Assembly: GCA_020725025.1 (NCBI GenBank) | Contig: DYFV01000012.1 | Location: 1 to 64,000, forward strand | Reading direction: 5' to 3' | Length of the DNA stretch: 64,000 bases | Source of the DNA: Azoarcus sp. | GTDB lineage: Bacteria > Pseudomonadota > Gammaproteobacteria > Burkholderiales > Rhodocyclaceae | In this document: piece by piece, positions 43,018 to 51,874 of the stretch | How positions within the stretch are numbered: position 1 is the first letter of the stretch | Layout of the letters: every line of letters begins with the position of its first letter | The notes under the pieces: model-generated | What the model saw: only the letters and a program-made list of their open reading frames with translations | What the model was told of the DNA's origin: nothing | Database searches by the model: none | Translations under genes and position numbers: made by a program

Positions 43018-43956
43018 ATGTTCGAGCTATCCACCGACGTCGGCAATCTGAAGGAACTGCGCGAGGGCGACTTCTCCGCCTACGACGCGCTCTACCTGGG
43101 CGACTTCTCCTGTCCCGAGTACCCCAACAACTTCAGCTCCCACGCCGAGCTGCTGGAAGCCGGCCTGGAGATCACCCGCGCGCGCGGGCAGAAGGCCTAC
43201 CTGCGGCTCTACGCGGTGCCGGGCAACGACGACCTCGACTGGGTGGGGGACCTCATCGACACCGCGCTCGGGCTGCCTTTCGACGCGCTCGAGGTGCACA
43301 ACCTGGGTGTGCTGCGCATGCTGCGCGAGCGCGGCTGCGAGCTCCCCATCCACCTGGGCGTGTTCGGCAACCTGTACACCCACGAGACCGCCAAGGTGCT
43401 CAAGCAGTACGGCGTGACCCGCGTCTATCCCAATCCCGAGCTCTCGCTCGACGAGGTGCGCTACATCGCCGAGCACGCCGAGGTCGAGGTGCTGGTACCG
43501 GTGCACGGCAAGATCCCCCTGGTGATCTCGGAGACCTGCTTCATCCTCGAGCACAGCGAGGAGGGGGGCGGCTGCGGGGAGGGTGCCTGCTCCTACCAGT
43601 GCACTCAGGAGCACTGGCTGAAGCGCGGCCGCGGCGACGGCAGCCGCGCCGATTGGTCGCTCAAGGACACCGGGCGCATGACGCTCTCCGGCAAGGACCT
43701 GTGCATGGTCGAGCACGCGGCGAAGCTCGCCGGCATGGGCCTCCGGCACTTCTACGTACACAACAAGGGCGAGGCGCAGGGCTATGCCGAGGCGGTCGGG
43801 CGCATCTACCGCGACGCGCTCGGGCGCGCCTTCGCCGGCGAGCCCGCGGACGATTTCGCGCCCGCGCTCGCGACCCTCGCCGGTCTCGCCCGCGAGGGGC
43901 TGTGCAACGGCTACTACTTCGAGGGCGCGGGCCAGCGCTACGTCGGGAGAGCGTGA
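43018..43956 (+). CDS. U32-family protein B (UbiV-like)
   Basis: A 312-residue U32 protein of a different subtype from its three neighbours. Its cysteines at 32, 174, 191 and 195 (with an extra Cys186) have almost the spacing reported for the [4Fe-4S] ligands of E. coli UbiV (39, 180, 193, 197). The C-terminus has the usual LSGKDLCMVEHAAKLAGMGLRHFYV segment. UbiV works as a heterodimer with UbiU, so this protein may pair with one or more of the UbiU-like proteins here. Its stop overlaps the start of the next gene (TGATG), which implies translational coupling. Confidence 0.86.
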   Translation: MFELSTDVGNLKELREGDFSAYDALYLGDFSCPEYPNNFSSHAELLEAGLEITRARGQKAYLRLYAVPGNDDLDWVGDLIDTALGLPFDALEVHNLGVLRMLRERGCELPIHLGVFGNLYTHETAKVLKQYGVTRVYPNPELSLDEVRYIAEHAEVEVLVPVHGKIPLVISETCFILEHSEEGGGCGEGACSYQCTQEHWLKRGRGDGSRADWSLKDTGRMTLSGKDLCMVEHAAKLAGMGLRHFYVHNKGEAQGYAEAVGRIYRDALGRAFAGEPADDFAPALATLAGLAREGLCNGYYFEGAGQRYVGRA

Positions 43957-44915
43957 TGACGGCCCGCATGCTGGCTCCGGCGGGCTCGCTGGAGATGGCC
44001 CGCGCGGCGGTGGACGAGGGCGCCGACATCATCTACGTGGGCCCGCTCGGCTTCTCGCGCCGGCCCTACGAGTCGGAGATGAGCGACGAGGCGATCCGCG
44101 AGGCCGCCGCCTACGCGGCCGCCCGCGGCGCCGAGCTGCGGGTGGTGCTCAACACCTACCCGACGCCCTACGACTTCGGCCGCTTCGTGGACAAGGCGCT
44201 CGGCTACGCCGCCGACGGCGCCTCGGGTTTCATCGTCACCGACGTCGGCCTGCTGCGCGCCCTGCGCCGCGAGCTGCCGGAGACGGTGCTGCACGTCAGC
44301 ATCGGCAGCGGCATCAGCAACGCCGGCGACGCCGCCTTCTACCGCGACGCCGGCGCCGACGTGATCATCCTGCCCTACCGCTGGGACGTGGCCGAGATCG
44401 AGGCGGTGCGCCGCGCGAGCGACATCGGGCTGGAGACCTTCCTGTTCGAGACGGTGCAGACCGGAAAGGTCTGCCCCGGCAAGTGCATCATGAGCAGCTA
44501 CCTGCGCTTTCGCGACTGGCTGGAGATCGAGGGCAGCCGCGACTTCCACGGCAGCGCGAACCGCGGCGCCAAGGAGTGCTACCGGGTGTGCCAGGCCAAC
44601 TGGGACTTCGGGGTTCCGGGGGCAGTGCCCCACGAGCTGAAGCTGCGCCGGGACGCGCGCCTGATGCTCGACCAGCTGCCGGCCTTCCTGGCGGCCGGCG
44701 TCACCTGCTTCAAGCTCTCCGGGCGCGAGCGTCCGGTCGCCATGATCCGCGACCTGGTGCGCTTCTACCGCAAGTCGATCGACGAGGTCGTCGCGGGCGT
44801 CCGGGATCTCGGCCACCACGCCGAGGAGCTGGCCGAGCTGCGCCTGCGCTGGGTGCGCGAGAAGAGCCGGCGCGTGGACACCCTGATGGACCGGGCGGCG
44901 AGCTATGTCGCGTGA
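43956..44915 (+). CDS. U32-family protein C (UbiU-like)
   Basis: A 319-residue paralogue of the proteins at 42026 and 45867: MLAPAGSLEMARAAVDEGADIIYVGPLGFSRRP, ILPYRWDVAEIEAVRRAS and a CxxxC pair set (Cys173, Cys177, Cys208, Cys212 in KVCPGKCIMSS and KECYRVCQ). The ATG overlaps the previous stop by one base, and the last 11 bases overlap the next gene. The three copies probably arose by duplication and may have distinct substrates or form different heteromers with protein B. Its biochemical activity is unknown. Confidence 0.87.
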   Translation: MTARMLAPAGSLEMARAAVDEGADIIYVGPLGFSRRPYESEMSDEAIREAAAYAAARGAELRVVLNTYPTPYDFGRFVDKALGYAADGASGFIVTDVGLLRALRRELPETVLHVSIGSGISNAGDAAFYRDAGADVIILPYRWDVAEIEAVRRASDIGLETFLFETVQTGKVCPGKCIMSSYLRFRDWLEIEGSRDFHGSANRGAKECYRVCQANWDFGVPGAVPHELKLRRDARLMLDQLPAFLAAGVTCFKLSGRERPVAMIRDLVRFYRKSIDEVVAGVRDLGHHAEELAELRLRWVREKSRRVDTLMDRAASYVA

Positions 44916-45858
44916 GCTGCCGCGCGACGCACGCGACGGGCTGCCCGAGCTGCGGGCGGCCTTCGAGGCGACCGGCAGCGGCGCCTGGCTGATGCGCGCG
45001 ATCACCGCCTGCGGCCTCGACCACGCCAACGGCTACCGCCTGTCGCTGCAACTCGGCGACGACCGCATGCGCGGCGGCTGCCAGGCGACCGAGGCGCGCT
45101 TGATCGCCGGCGCGGTGGACCTCATCGACACCGACTGGCTCTCCCTCGCCCGTCATCGCGCGGGGGGGCTGCCGCTGGTGGCCGTCGCGCCCTACGGTGC
45201 GATCTTCGGCGGCCTCGTCGCCCCGTGCGACGGCGAGCTGCGCACGCTCGCCGATCTGCCCGGCAAGCGTATCGGCGTGGTCCATGCTCAGGACAAGAAC
45301 TGGCTCCTGCTGCGCGCCGTGTGCCGACAGCGCCATGGCTTCGACCCCGCCGGCGTGTCGAGCTGCGTGGTCACCGGCTCCAAGAGCGCCTTGCGCGAGG
45401 CGCTCGCGGGCGGCGAGCTCGACGCGGCGCTGCTCTACTGGCACCAGGTGCCGACGCTGGTGGCCGACGGCGAGTTCCGTGAAGTCTGCGATCTTGTCGA
45501 GTCGCTTGCGACGCTGCCCGGAACCTCGTGCCTCGTGCCCTCGACCTTCTTCGTGTTCCACGAGGCGCTGCTGCGGGCGGATCACGGACGGGCGGAGGCC
45601 TTCGCGCGCTCCGCCGCTGCCGCCGCCGAGCGCCTGCGCACCGACGCCGCGCTGTGGTCGCGGGTGAGCGGCGTCTCGCTCTGCACCCCGGCCGGCGCCG
45701 CGCTCCGCCGCAAGTGGCTCGCGCGCGTCGGTTTGCCGTGGGCGCCCGCCATGACGGGTGCGCTGCAGCGGCTCGCGGCCCTGCTCGACGGCGCGCCGCA
45801 GCGCGCTCGCCACGACCTTCCACCGTCCGCCTGGCTCTCCGCCGGGCTCCTCCAGTGA
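44905..45858 (+). CDS. Cytoplasmic NMT1/THI5-like binding-protein fold
   Basis: A 317-residue protein with the layout of ABC substrate-binding proteins of the NitT/TauT/THI5 class (VDLIDTDWLSLARHRAGGLPLVAVAPYGAIFGGLVAP; TLADLPGKRIGVVHAQDKNWLLLRAV; ALLYWHQVPTLVADGEFREV). There is no signal peptide, lipobox or membrane segment: the protein starts MSRELPRDARDGLPELRAAF. No permease or ATPase adjoins it. The gene overlaps the previous one by 11 bases. It may therefore be a cytosolic ligand-binding or enzymatic protein, as with THI5 or MqnA/MqnD, which reuse this fold as enzymes. The exact activity is unknown. Confidence 0.8.
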   Translation: MSRELPRDARDGLPELRAAFEATGSGAWLMRAITACGLDHANGYRLSLQLGDDRMRGGCQATEARLIAGAVDLIDTDWLSLARHRAGGLPLVAVAPYGAIFGGLVAPCDGELRTLADLPGKRIGVVHAQDKNWLLLRAVCRQRHGFDPAGVSSCVVTGSKSALREALAGGELDAALLYWHQVPTLVADGEFREVCDLVESLATLPGTSCLVPSTFFVFHEALLRADHGRAEAFARSAAAAAERLRTDAALWSRVSGVSLCTPAGAALRRKWLARVGLPWAPAMTGALQRLAALLDGAPQRARHDLPPSAWLSAGLLQ

Positions 45859-45866
45859 GGTGAACG

Positions 45867-46835
45867 ATGACGATCCTGATGGCCCCCGGAGGCACGCTCG
45901 CGATGGCGATGGCCTCCTTCGAGCGCGGCGCCGATTCCGTGTATGTGGGTCCGCGCGGCTGGAGCCGGCGCCCGGCGACCGACGAGCTCGACGACGGCGA
46001 GATCGCCGAGTTGATCGGCGAGGCCGCACGCGCGGGCCGCGACGTGCGCATCGCGATCAACGTGATGCCGGCGCCTGACGAGGTGGGGCTCTTCCTAGAC
46101 CGCGTCACCGCCTTCGCCGCCATGGGTGCGGGCGGCATCATGCTCTGCGACCCGGGCCTGATCCCCCTGGTGCGCGGCCGCTTCCCCGGCCTCGACATCC
46201 ACGTCAGCGTCACCGCGGGCGTGTTCAACGTCGAAGACGTGCGCTTCTACGACGAGCTCGGCGCCGACTACGTGGTGCTGCCCTACCGCTGGGGGGTGGC
46301 GGAGGCGGCGCAGATCCGCGCCGCGAGCCCGATGAAGCTCGAGGCCTTCCTCTTCCAGAATCCCCACCGCGGCCGGATCTGCCCCGGGCGCTGCTACTCG
46401 AGCAGCTACTTCCATGTGAAGCACCTGCGCGGTGACGGCGACAAGGACGTCTTTCTCGGCTCGGCAGCGCGTGGCGGCAGCTGCTACCGCATCTGCCGCG
46501 GCCAGTGGTCGCTCACCGCGGGCGAGCGGCTGCATCCGGACTCGCCGCGGCTCAAGGGCAGCCCCGAGCTGCTGCTGTGGGAGGTGCCGGAGTACGTCGC
46601 GATGGGCGTCGAGCGCTTCAAGGTGCCGGGGCGGGAGCGCACCGCGCCCCTGGTCGCGGACATCGTCGGCTTCTACCGGCGCGTGGTCGACGCGGCGCTC
46701 GCCGGGGAAGGCGTCGAGGGCTTCGCGCCGGAGTGGCTGGAGCTCAAGGCGCGCTGGAGCGGCGAGCGCGAGCACCGCGACGGCGCGCGCATCGGCCGCG
46801 CCGAGCGCGCGGGCCGGATCGAGGTCGCGGCGTGA
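45867..46835 (+). CDS. U32-family protein D (UbiU-like)
   Basis: A 322-residue third UbiU-like paralogue, starting MTILMAPGGTLAMAMASFERGADSVYVGPRGWSRRP. Its cysteines are Cys172 and Cys176 (RICPGRCYSSS) and Cys206 and Cys210 (GGSCYRICRG), at exactly the positions of protein A. The spacing and the GWSRR motif make it closest to protein A. Its TGA overlaps the GTG of the dikinase-like gene, so the coupling continues. As with the others, oxygen-independent hydroxylation is the family-based guess and the substrate is unknown. Confidence 0.87.
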   Translation: MTILMAPGGTLAMAMASFERGADSVYVGPRGWSRRPATDELDDGEIAELIGEAARAGRDVRIAINVMPAPDEVGLFLDRVTAFAAMGAGGIMLCDPGLIPLVRGRFPGLDIHVSVTAGVFNVEDVRFYDELGADYVVLPYRWGVAEAAQIRAASPMKLEAFLFQNPHRGRICPGRCYSSSYFHVKHLRGDGDKDVFLGSAARGGSCYRICRGQWSLTAGERLHPDSPRLKGSPELLLWEVPEYVAMGVERFKVPGRERTAPLVADIVGFYRRVVDAALAGEGVEGFAPEWLELKARWSGEREHRDGARIGRAERAGRIEVAA

Positions 46836-49408
46836 GCGTCGCGGGCGGAGCCGTGTGGATCCGCGACCTGGCCGAAGTCGCGCCCGAGGACGCCGGCGCG
46901 GTCGGCAACAAGGCGCTGCGTCAGGGCCTGCTGCTGCGCGCCGGTTTTCCGGTGAGTCCCGGCTTCTGCGTGAGCGCCGCGGCCGTCGAGGCGTGGTGCA
47001 CCGGGGGGGAGGGCCGCGCGGCGGTGCGGGCGGCCTTGGTCGAGGCCTACCGCGAGCTCGGCGGAACGGTCGCGGTGCGCAGCTCCGCGATCGAGGAGGA
47101 CGGCGAGGCGGCAAGCTACGCCGGTATCTACGTCACCGAGCTGGGGGTCCAGGACGAGGCGGGGCTGGTCGCGGCCTTCGAGCGCTGCGTCGGCTCGTGG
47201 AGCGCGCCGGCCGCCGCCGACTACCGTGCGCGTCTCGGGCACGACAGCCCCGGCCTCGCGATCCTCGTCCAGCGGCTGGTGCCCGCGATCGCGGCCGGCA
47301 TCGCCTATACCCGCGCGCCGCTCGACGACGGCCGCCGCGAGGTGCACATCGACGCGGTGTGGGGACTCGCCGAGCCCCTGGCGGCCGGGCATCAGCCGGG
47401 CGACAGCTTCGTCCTGTCCCACACGGGGCGCCTGCTGCGCCAGCGCATCGCGGACAAGCCGCAGGCGCTGATGGGCGACGGCCTGCATGTGTTGGCACCG
47501 CGACGCGCGCGCTCGGCCTGCCTCACGCCGGCCCAGGCACGCGAGGTGGCGCAGCTCGCCTTGCGCGCCGAGGCCTACTTCGGGGGGGCGCAGGACGTCG
47601 AGTTCGCCATCGACGTGTGCGGCGCCTGGATCGTGCAGGCCCGGCCGCTGGTGGCGGCACGGCCGGCCGGCGGGGCGGGGCTCGCGCGCTACCTCGCAGC
47701 CGAGCGGCGCCGGCTCGCCGGGCGTTTCGCCGACCTGCGCCGGCGCGGCCTGCTCCAGGGCCGCGAGATCGTGCTCAGCAACGGCAACATCGGCGAGCTG
47801 CTGCCGACCCCGACGGCGATGAGCTTCGGGCTGTTCCGCGACGTCTTCGCCGGCCGCCACGGCGCCATCGCGCGCGGGCGGCGGCGGCTCGGCTACTGTT
47901 TCGACGCCCGCTGCGTCGACCATCTGTACGAGCGGGTCGCCGGGCAGGCCTATTTCAACCTCGAGGTGGACGCGGCGACCTTCGGCGACGGCGCCGTGCA
48001 CCCGATCGACGACTACCTGGCGCGCGTCGAGGCCGATCCCGCGCTGGCGAACTACCCGGAGGTGCATCTTTACGGGCGGCAGGCCGCGGCGGACGAGGTC
48101 TGCGCGCGCTTCGACCGGGGCCTGCGTGCGGCCGCCCACGACTATCGGGCGCGCTACGAGCGGGAGATCGCCCCGGCGCTCGAGGTGCCCGCGTCTCTCG
48201 CGGCGGGGGTCGAGGCCGCCGGCCCGCAGCGGGTGGTGCGTACCGTCTCCGCGCTGCTGCGCTTCCTGCGCACCGGTCCGTGCGTGGAGTTCGTCGTTGC
48301 GGCGCGGCTCGGCTTCCACTTCGCGGCGGTCGTGCGCCGCCGCCTGGAAGCCTTGGCGGGCGAGGCGGGGGAGGCGCTGTGCGCGCGCCTGCTGTCGGGA
48401 CTGCCGGGGAGTCTCGTCACCCGTCAGGCGCTGTGGCTGGAGGAGCTGGCCCAGGGGCAACGCAGCGCGGCCGACTACCTCGCCGCGTACGGGCACTGTG
48501 CCGACAACGAGCTGGAGCTCGCCGAGCCCCGGCTCTTCGAGGCGCCGTGGCGGCTCGACGATCTGGCGGCGAACCTCCTCGCCAGCGGGCGCCGGCCGGC
48601 GGCCGAGTTCGAGCGCCGGCGGACGGCCCGCGTCGCTGCCGAGGCCGAGCTCGGCGAGCGGCTGGCCGCAGCGGGCGTCGCGGACGCGGACCGGGCGGCG
48701 CTCCTGGAAGCGCTCGCCCTTGCCCAGCACTTCCTGCCGCTGCGCGAGACGATCAAGCACCGCTACACGACGGTGCATGGGCTGGTCCGTCGCGCCGCCC
48801 TTCGGCTGGCGGCGCATCTCGGCTGGCCCGACGACCTGATCTTTCACCTGTACCCGCGCGAGCTGCCCGGGGCGCTGCGCGATCCGGCGCGGCTGCGCCG
48901 GATTGCCGAGCGGCGCGCCGACGAGCACGCCATGGCGCGGCTGGCCGCGCGCCTGCACTGTGTCCCGGCCGTGGTGTTCGGTTCGCGGCTTCACGAGATC
49001 GGCCTGCCGACGAGCGCTGCGGGCGAGGGCGATCGCGCCTGGTGCGGCACGGCGCTGTCGGCGGGCCATGCCCGGGGCGTGGCGCGGGTGCTGGCACCGG
49101 GCGAGCCGGTTCCGACCGAGGGCTGGCGTGGCGACGAGATCCTCGTGCTGCGCGCCGCCAACCTGGGCGTGACGCCGCTCTTCCGCATGGTCGCCGGGCT
49201 CGTGGTGGAGGTCGGCGGCCTGCTCGCCCACAGCGCGTGCCAGGCGCGCGAGGCGGGCATCCCTGCGATCGCGTTGCCCGACGCCACGCGGCTCATCGGC
49301 GACGGAATGCCGATCGCCATCGACGGCGCCAGCGGCCGCGTCGCCCTGCTCACCCCCACCCCCGGAGTCCGCGCCCATGACCACCGCCCCGCCCCTGCCA
49401 CGGTTTGA
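46832..49408 (+). CDS. PEP-synthase/rifampicin-phosphotransferase-like enzyme
   Basis: An 858-residue protein. The N-terminal 290 residues are a PEP/pyruvate-binding ATP-grasp domain (GNKALRQGLLLRAGFPVSPGFCVS; VAVRSSAIEEDGEAASYAGIYVT; DVEFAIDVCGAWIVQARPL). A long middle domain follows. The C-terminus is a swivelling phosphohistidine domain with VVEVGGLLAHSACQAREAGIPAI (His800). Order and length resemble rifampicin phosphotransferases and pyrrole-condensing PigC-type enzymes more than PEP synthase, whose PEP-forming TIM barrel is absent. It likely uses ATP and a phosphohistidine relay to activate a cluster intermediate. GTG 46832 overlaps the preceding TGA (GTGA). A role as antibiotic resistance cannot be excluded. 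Confidence 0.83.
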   Translation: MSVAGGAVWIRDLAEVAPEDAGAVGNKALRQGLLLRAGFPVSPGFCVSAAAVEAWCTGGEGRAAVRAALVEAYRELGGTVAVRSSAIEEDGEAASYAGIYVTELGVQDEAGLVAAFERCVGSWSAPAAADYRARLGHDSPGLAILVQRLVPAIAAGIAYTRAPLDDGRREVHIDAVWGLAEPLAAGHQPGDSFVLSHTGRLLRQRIADKPQALMGDGLHVLAPRRARSACLTPAQAREVAQLALRAEAYFGGAQDVEFAIDVCGAWIVQARPLVAARPAGGAGLARYLAAERRRLAGRFADLRRRGLLQGREIVLSNGNIGELLPTPTAMSFGLFRDVFAGRHGAIARGRRRLGYCFDARCVDHLYERVAGQAYFNLEVDAATFGDGAVHPIDDYLARVEADPALANYPEVHLYGRQAAADEVCARFDRGLRAAAHDYRARYEREIAPALEVPASLAAGVEAAGPQRVVRTVSALLRFLRTGPCVEFVVAARLGFHFAAVVRRRLEALAGEAGEALCARLLSGLPGSLVTRQALWLEELAQGQRSAADYLAAYGHCADNELELAEPRLFEAPWRLDDLAANLLASGRRPAAEFERRRTARVAAEAELGERLAAAGVADADRAALLEALALAQHFLPLRETIKHRYTTVHGLVRRAALRLAAHLGWPDDLIFHLYPRELPGALRDPARLRRIAERRADEHAMARLAARLHCVPAVVFGSRLHEIGLPTSAAGEGDRAWCGTALSAGHARGVARVLAPGEPVPTEGWRGDEILVLRAANLGVTPLFRMVAGLVVEVGGLLAHSACQAREAGIPAIALPDATRLIGDGMPIAIDGASGRVALLTPTPGVRAHDHRPAPATV

Positions 49409-50210
49409 TCTCGAGGGCCGCGTCGCGCTGGTCACCGGCGCCGGCGCCAACGGCGGGATCGGCCACGCCCTGGCCCTCGGACTGGCCCGTGCCGGCGCCC
49501 GCCTGGCGATCGCCGACGTGGACGAGAACGGCCTCGCCGCCACCGCCCTCGAGCTCGCCACGCTGGGTTCGCCGCCCCTCGCGCGGCTCGCCGACATCGC
49601 CGTCGCCGCCGAGGTGGACGCGCTGTTCGGCGCGGTCGACGCGCAGATCGGGCGCCTCGACATCCTGGTGAACGTGCCCTTCGCCTTCCCCTCGCGGGTG
49701 CGCCCGCACGAGCTCGCAGCCGCCGACTGGGAGCGCATGCTGGCGGTGAACCTGACCGGCTACTTCCTTTGCTGCCAGGCGGCGCTGCGGCGCATGCTCC
49801 CGGCGGGGCAGGGGAGCATCATCAACATCGGCTCGAACGCGGGCGAGACGGCCCTGGGGCGCGGCGCGCTGCCCTACAGCTGCACCAAGGCGGCGGTGCA
49901 CCAGATGACGCGGGAGCTCGCGGTGGAATACGCCGGCGCCGGCATCCGGGTAAACGCCATCCTGCCCGCCCAGACGCTCACCCCCGGCCTGCGCGCCCAC
50001 CTCGAGACGCCGCGCTTTCGCGACCACGTGCTACCGCGCATGCTCGCGGGCCTGCCGCAGGGGCGGCTGCTCGAGCCGGAAGACTACGTCGGCCCGGCCG
50101 TGTTTCTCGCCTCCGATGCGGCACGGGCGGTCAACGGCGTGCTGCTGCCGGTGGACGGCGGCAACCTGGCGATGAACGCCGGGGGCAGCCACGTCTGGCC
50201 GCCCGCATGA
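49377..50210 (+). CDS. SDR-family oxidoreductase
   Basis: A 277-residue NAD(P)-dependent short-chain dehydrogenase. The cofactor loop is TGAGANGGIG (20-29), catalytic Ser153, Tyr167 and Lys171 (YSCTK) are present, and the usual NNAG is replaced by VNVPF. It overlaps the 3' end of the dikinase-like gene by 32 bases and its own stop overlaps the next start (ATGA). SDR plus FAH-type pairs occur in L-fuconate/L-rhamnonate degradation, where the SDR oxidises a 2-keto-3-deoxy acid. Here the substrate may be a product or side-chain of the cluster pathway. Confidence 0.9.
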   Translation: MTTAPPLPRFDLEGRVALVTGAGANGGIGHALALGLARAGARLAIADVDENGLAATALELATLGSPPLARLADIAVAAEVDALFGAVDAQIGRLDILVNVPFAFPSRVRPHELAAADWERMLAVNLTGYFLCCQAALRRMLPAGQGSIINIGSNAGETALGRGALPYSCTKAAVHQMTRELAVEYAGAGIRVNAILPAQTLTPGLRAHLETPRFRDHVLPRMLAGLPQGRLLEPEDYVGPAVFLASDAARAVNGVLLPVDGGNLAMNAGGSHVWPPA

Positions 50211-51049
50211 GGCTGGTGCGCTACGGGCCGCGCGGTCGCGAGCGGCCCGGACTGATCGACGCCGACGGCATCCTGCGCGACCTCTCCGCCCACGTGCCCG
50301 ACATCGGCGGCGCGGTCCTCGCGCCTGCCAGGCTCGCTGCGCTGCGACGCCTCGCTCCCGCGCGGCTGCCGGCGGTGGCGGGGCGTCCGCGGCTGGGCGT
50401 GCCGGTGGCGGAGGTGGGCAAGATCGTCGCGGTCGGGCTGAACTACCGGGCCCATGCCGCCGGCGGCCACGCGCTGCCCGACGAGCCCATCCTGTTCCTG
50501 AAGGCGCCCACTGCCCTGTGCGGCGCGCGCGACACGGTGCGGCTGCCCGCGGGTGCGACGCGCGGCGACTGGGAGGTGGAGCTCGCCATGGTGATCGGCC
50601 GCCGCGCCCGGCGTGTCGCGCCGGAACGCGCGCTGGGGCACGTGGCGGGCTATTGCGTGGCCAACGACGTGTCGGAGCGCGGCCTGCAGTTCGAGCGCGG
50701 ACCCCAGTGGGACAAGGGCAAGAGCTGCGACACCTTCTGCCCGCTCGGGCCGTGGCTCGTGACCCGCGACGAGGTGCCCGATCCCCAGCGGCTGGAGTTG
50801 TCGCTCACGCTGGAGGGGGAGACGATGCAGCAGGCGAGCACTGCCGACATGCTGTTCTCCTGCGCGGAGATCGTCGCCTTCGTGAGCGGCCTGATGACGC
50901 TGCTGCCGGGCGACGTGATCCTCACCGGCACGCCGCCCGGCAGCGGCTTCCTGCGGACGCCGCCGCGCTACCTTCGCCACGGCGAGCGCATGCGCGCGGC
51001 GATCTCGGGGCTGGGCGCCCAGTGCTCGCCCATCGCGGTCGAGCGCTGA
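50207..51049 (+). CDS. Fumarylacetoacetate hydrolase-family protein
   Basis: A 280-residue FAH-superfamily protein. Metal ligands lie in DWEVELAMVIGR (Glu123, Glu125), GYCVANDVSERGLQFERGPQWDKGKSCDTFCPLGPWLV matches diketo-acid hydrolases such as 2,4-diketo-3-deoxy-L-fuconate hydrolase, and VILTGTPPGSGF is the C-terminal motif. These enzymes cut C-C bonds in 2,4-diketo or acylpyruvate acids. The start codon overlaps the SDR stop by three bases, making this the last gene of the cluster. The palindromic repeat at 51085 and the convergent liv operon follow. Confidence 0.9.
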   Translation: MRLVRYGPRGRERPGLIDADGILRDLSAHVPDIGGAVLAPARLAALRRLAPARLPAVAGRPRLGVPVAEVGKIVAVGLNYRAHAAGGHALPDEPILFLKAPTALCGARDTVRLPAGATRGDWEVELAMVIGRRARRVAPERALGHVAGYCVANDVSERGLQFERGPQWDKGKSCDTFCPLGPWLVTRDEVPDPQRLELSLTLEGETMQQASTADMLFSCAEIVAFVSGLMTLLPGDVILTGTPPGSGFLRTPPRYLRHGERMRAAISGLGAQCSPIAVER

Positions 51050-51084
51050 GGCGGGCCTCCCCGCCAGCCGCGCCCCGGCTTCGC

Positions 51085-51112
51085 AGCCGGACGAATGCGC
51101 AGCGGAGTCCGG

Positions 51113-51115
<3 letters not shown>
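51085..51115 (-). repeat. GTAGCCCGGAT-type palindrome, diverged copy 6
   Basis: On the minus strand TAGCCGGACTCCGCTGCGCA followed by TTCGTCCGGCT. Its TAG (51115-51113) is the stop codon of livF. It also lies 35 bases after the end of the FAH gene on the other strand. Confidence 0.7.

Positions 51116-51863
<748 letters not shown>

Positions 51864-51874
<11 letters not shown>

Noticed and set aside
42026-46835. Calling the U32 genes collagenases/peptidases or ubiU/ubiV
   Set aside because: No protease active site can be seen. The UbiU-like cysteine spacing differs from E. coli UbiU, and there are three copies in a non-ubiquinone context, so the ubiU/ubiV symbols would be misleading.
46673-49738. 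1021-codon minus-strand ORF opposite the dikinase-like gene
   Set aside because: Shadow frame; the plus strand encodes ATP-grasp and phosphohistidine motifs and overlaps its neighbours in an operon fashion.
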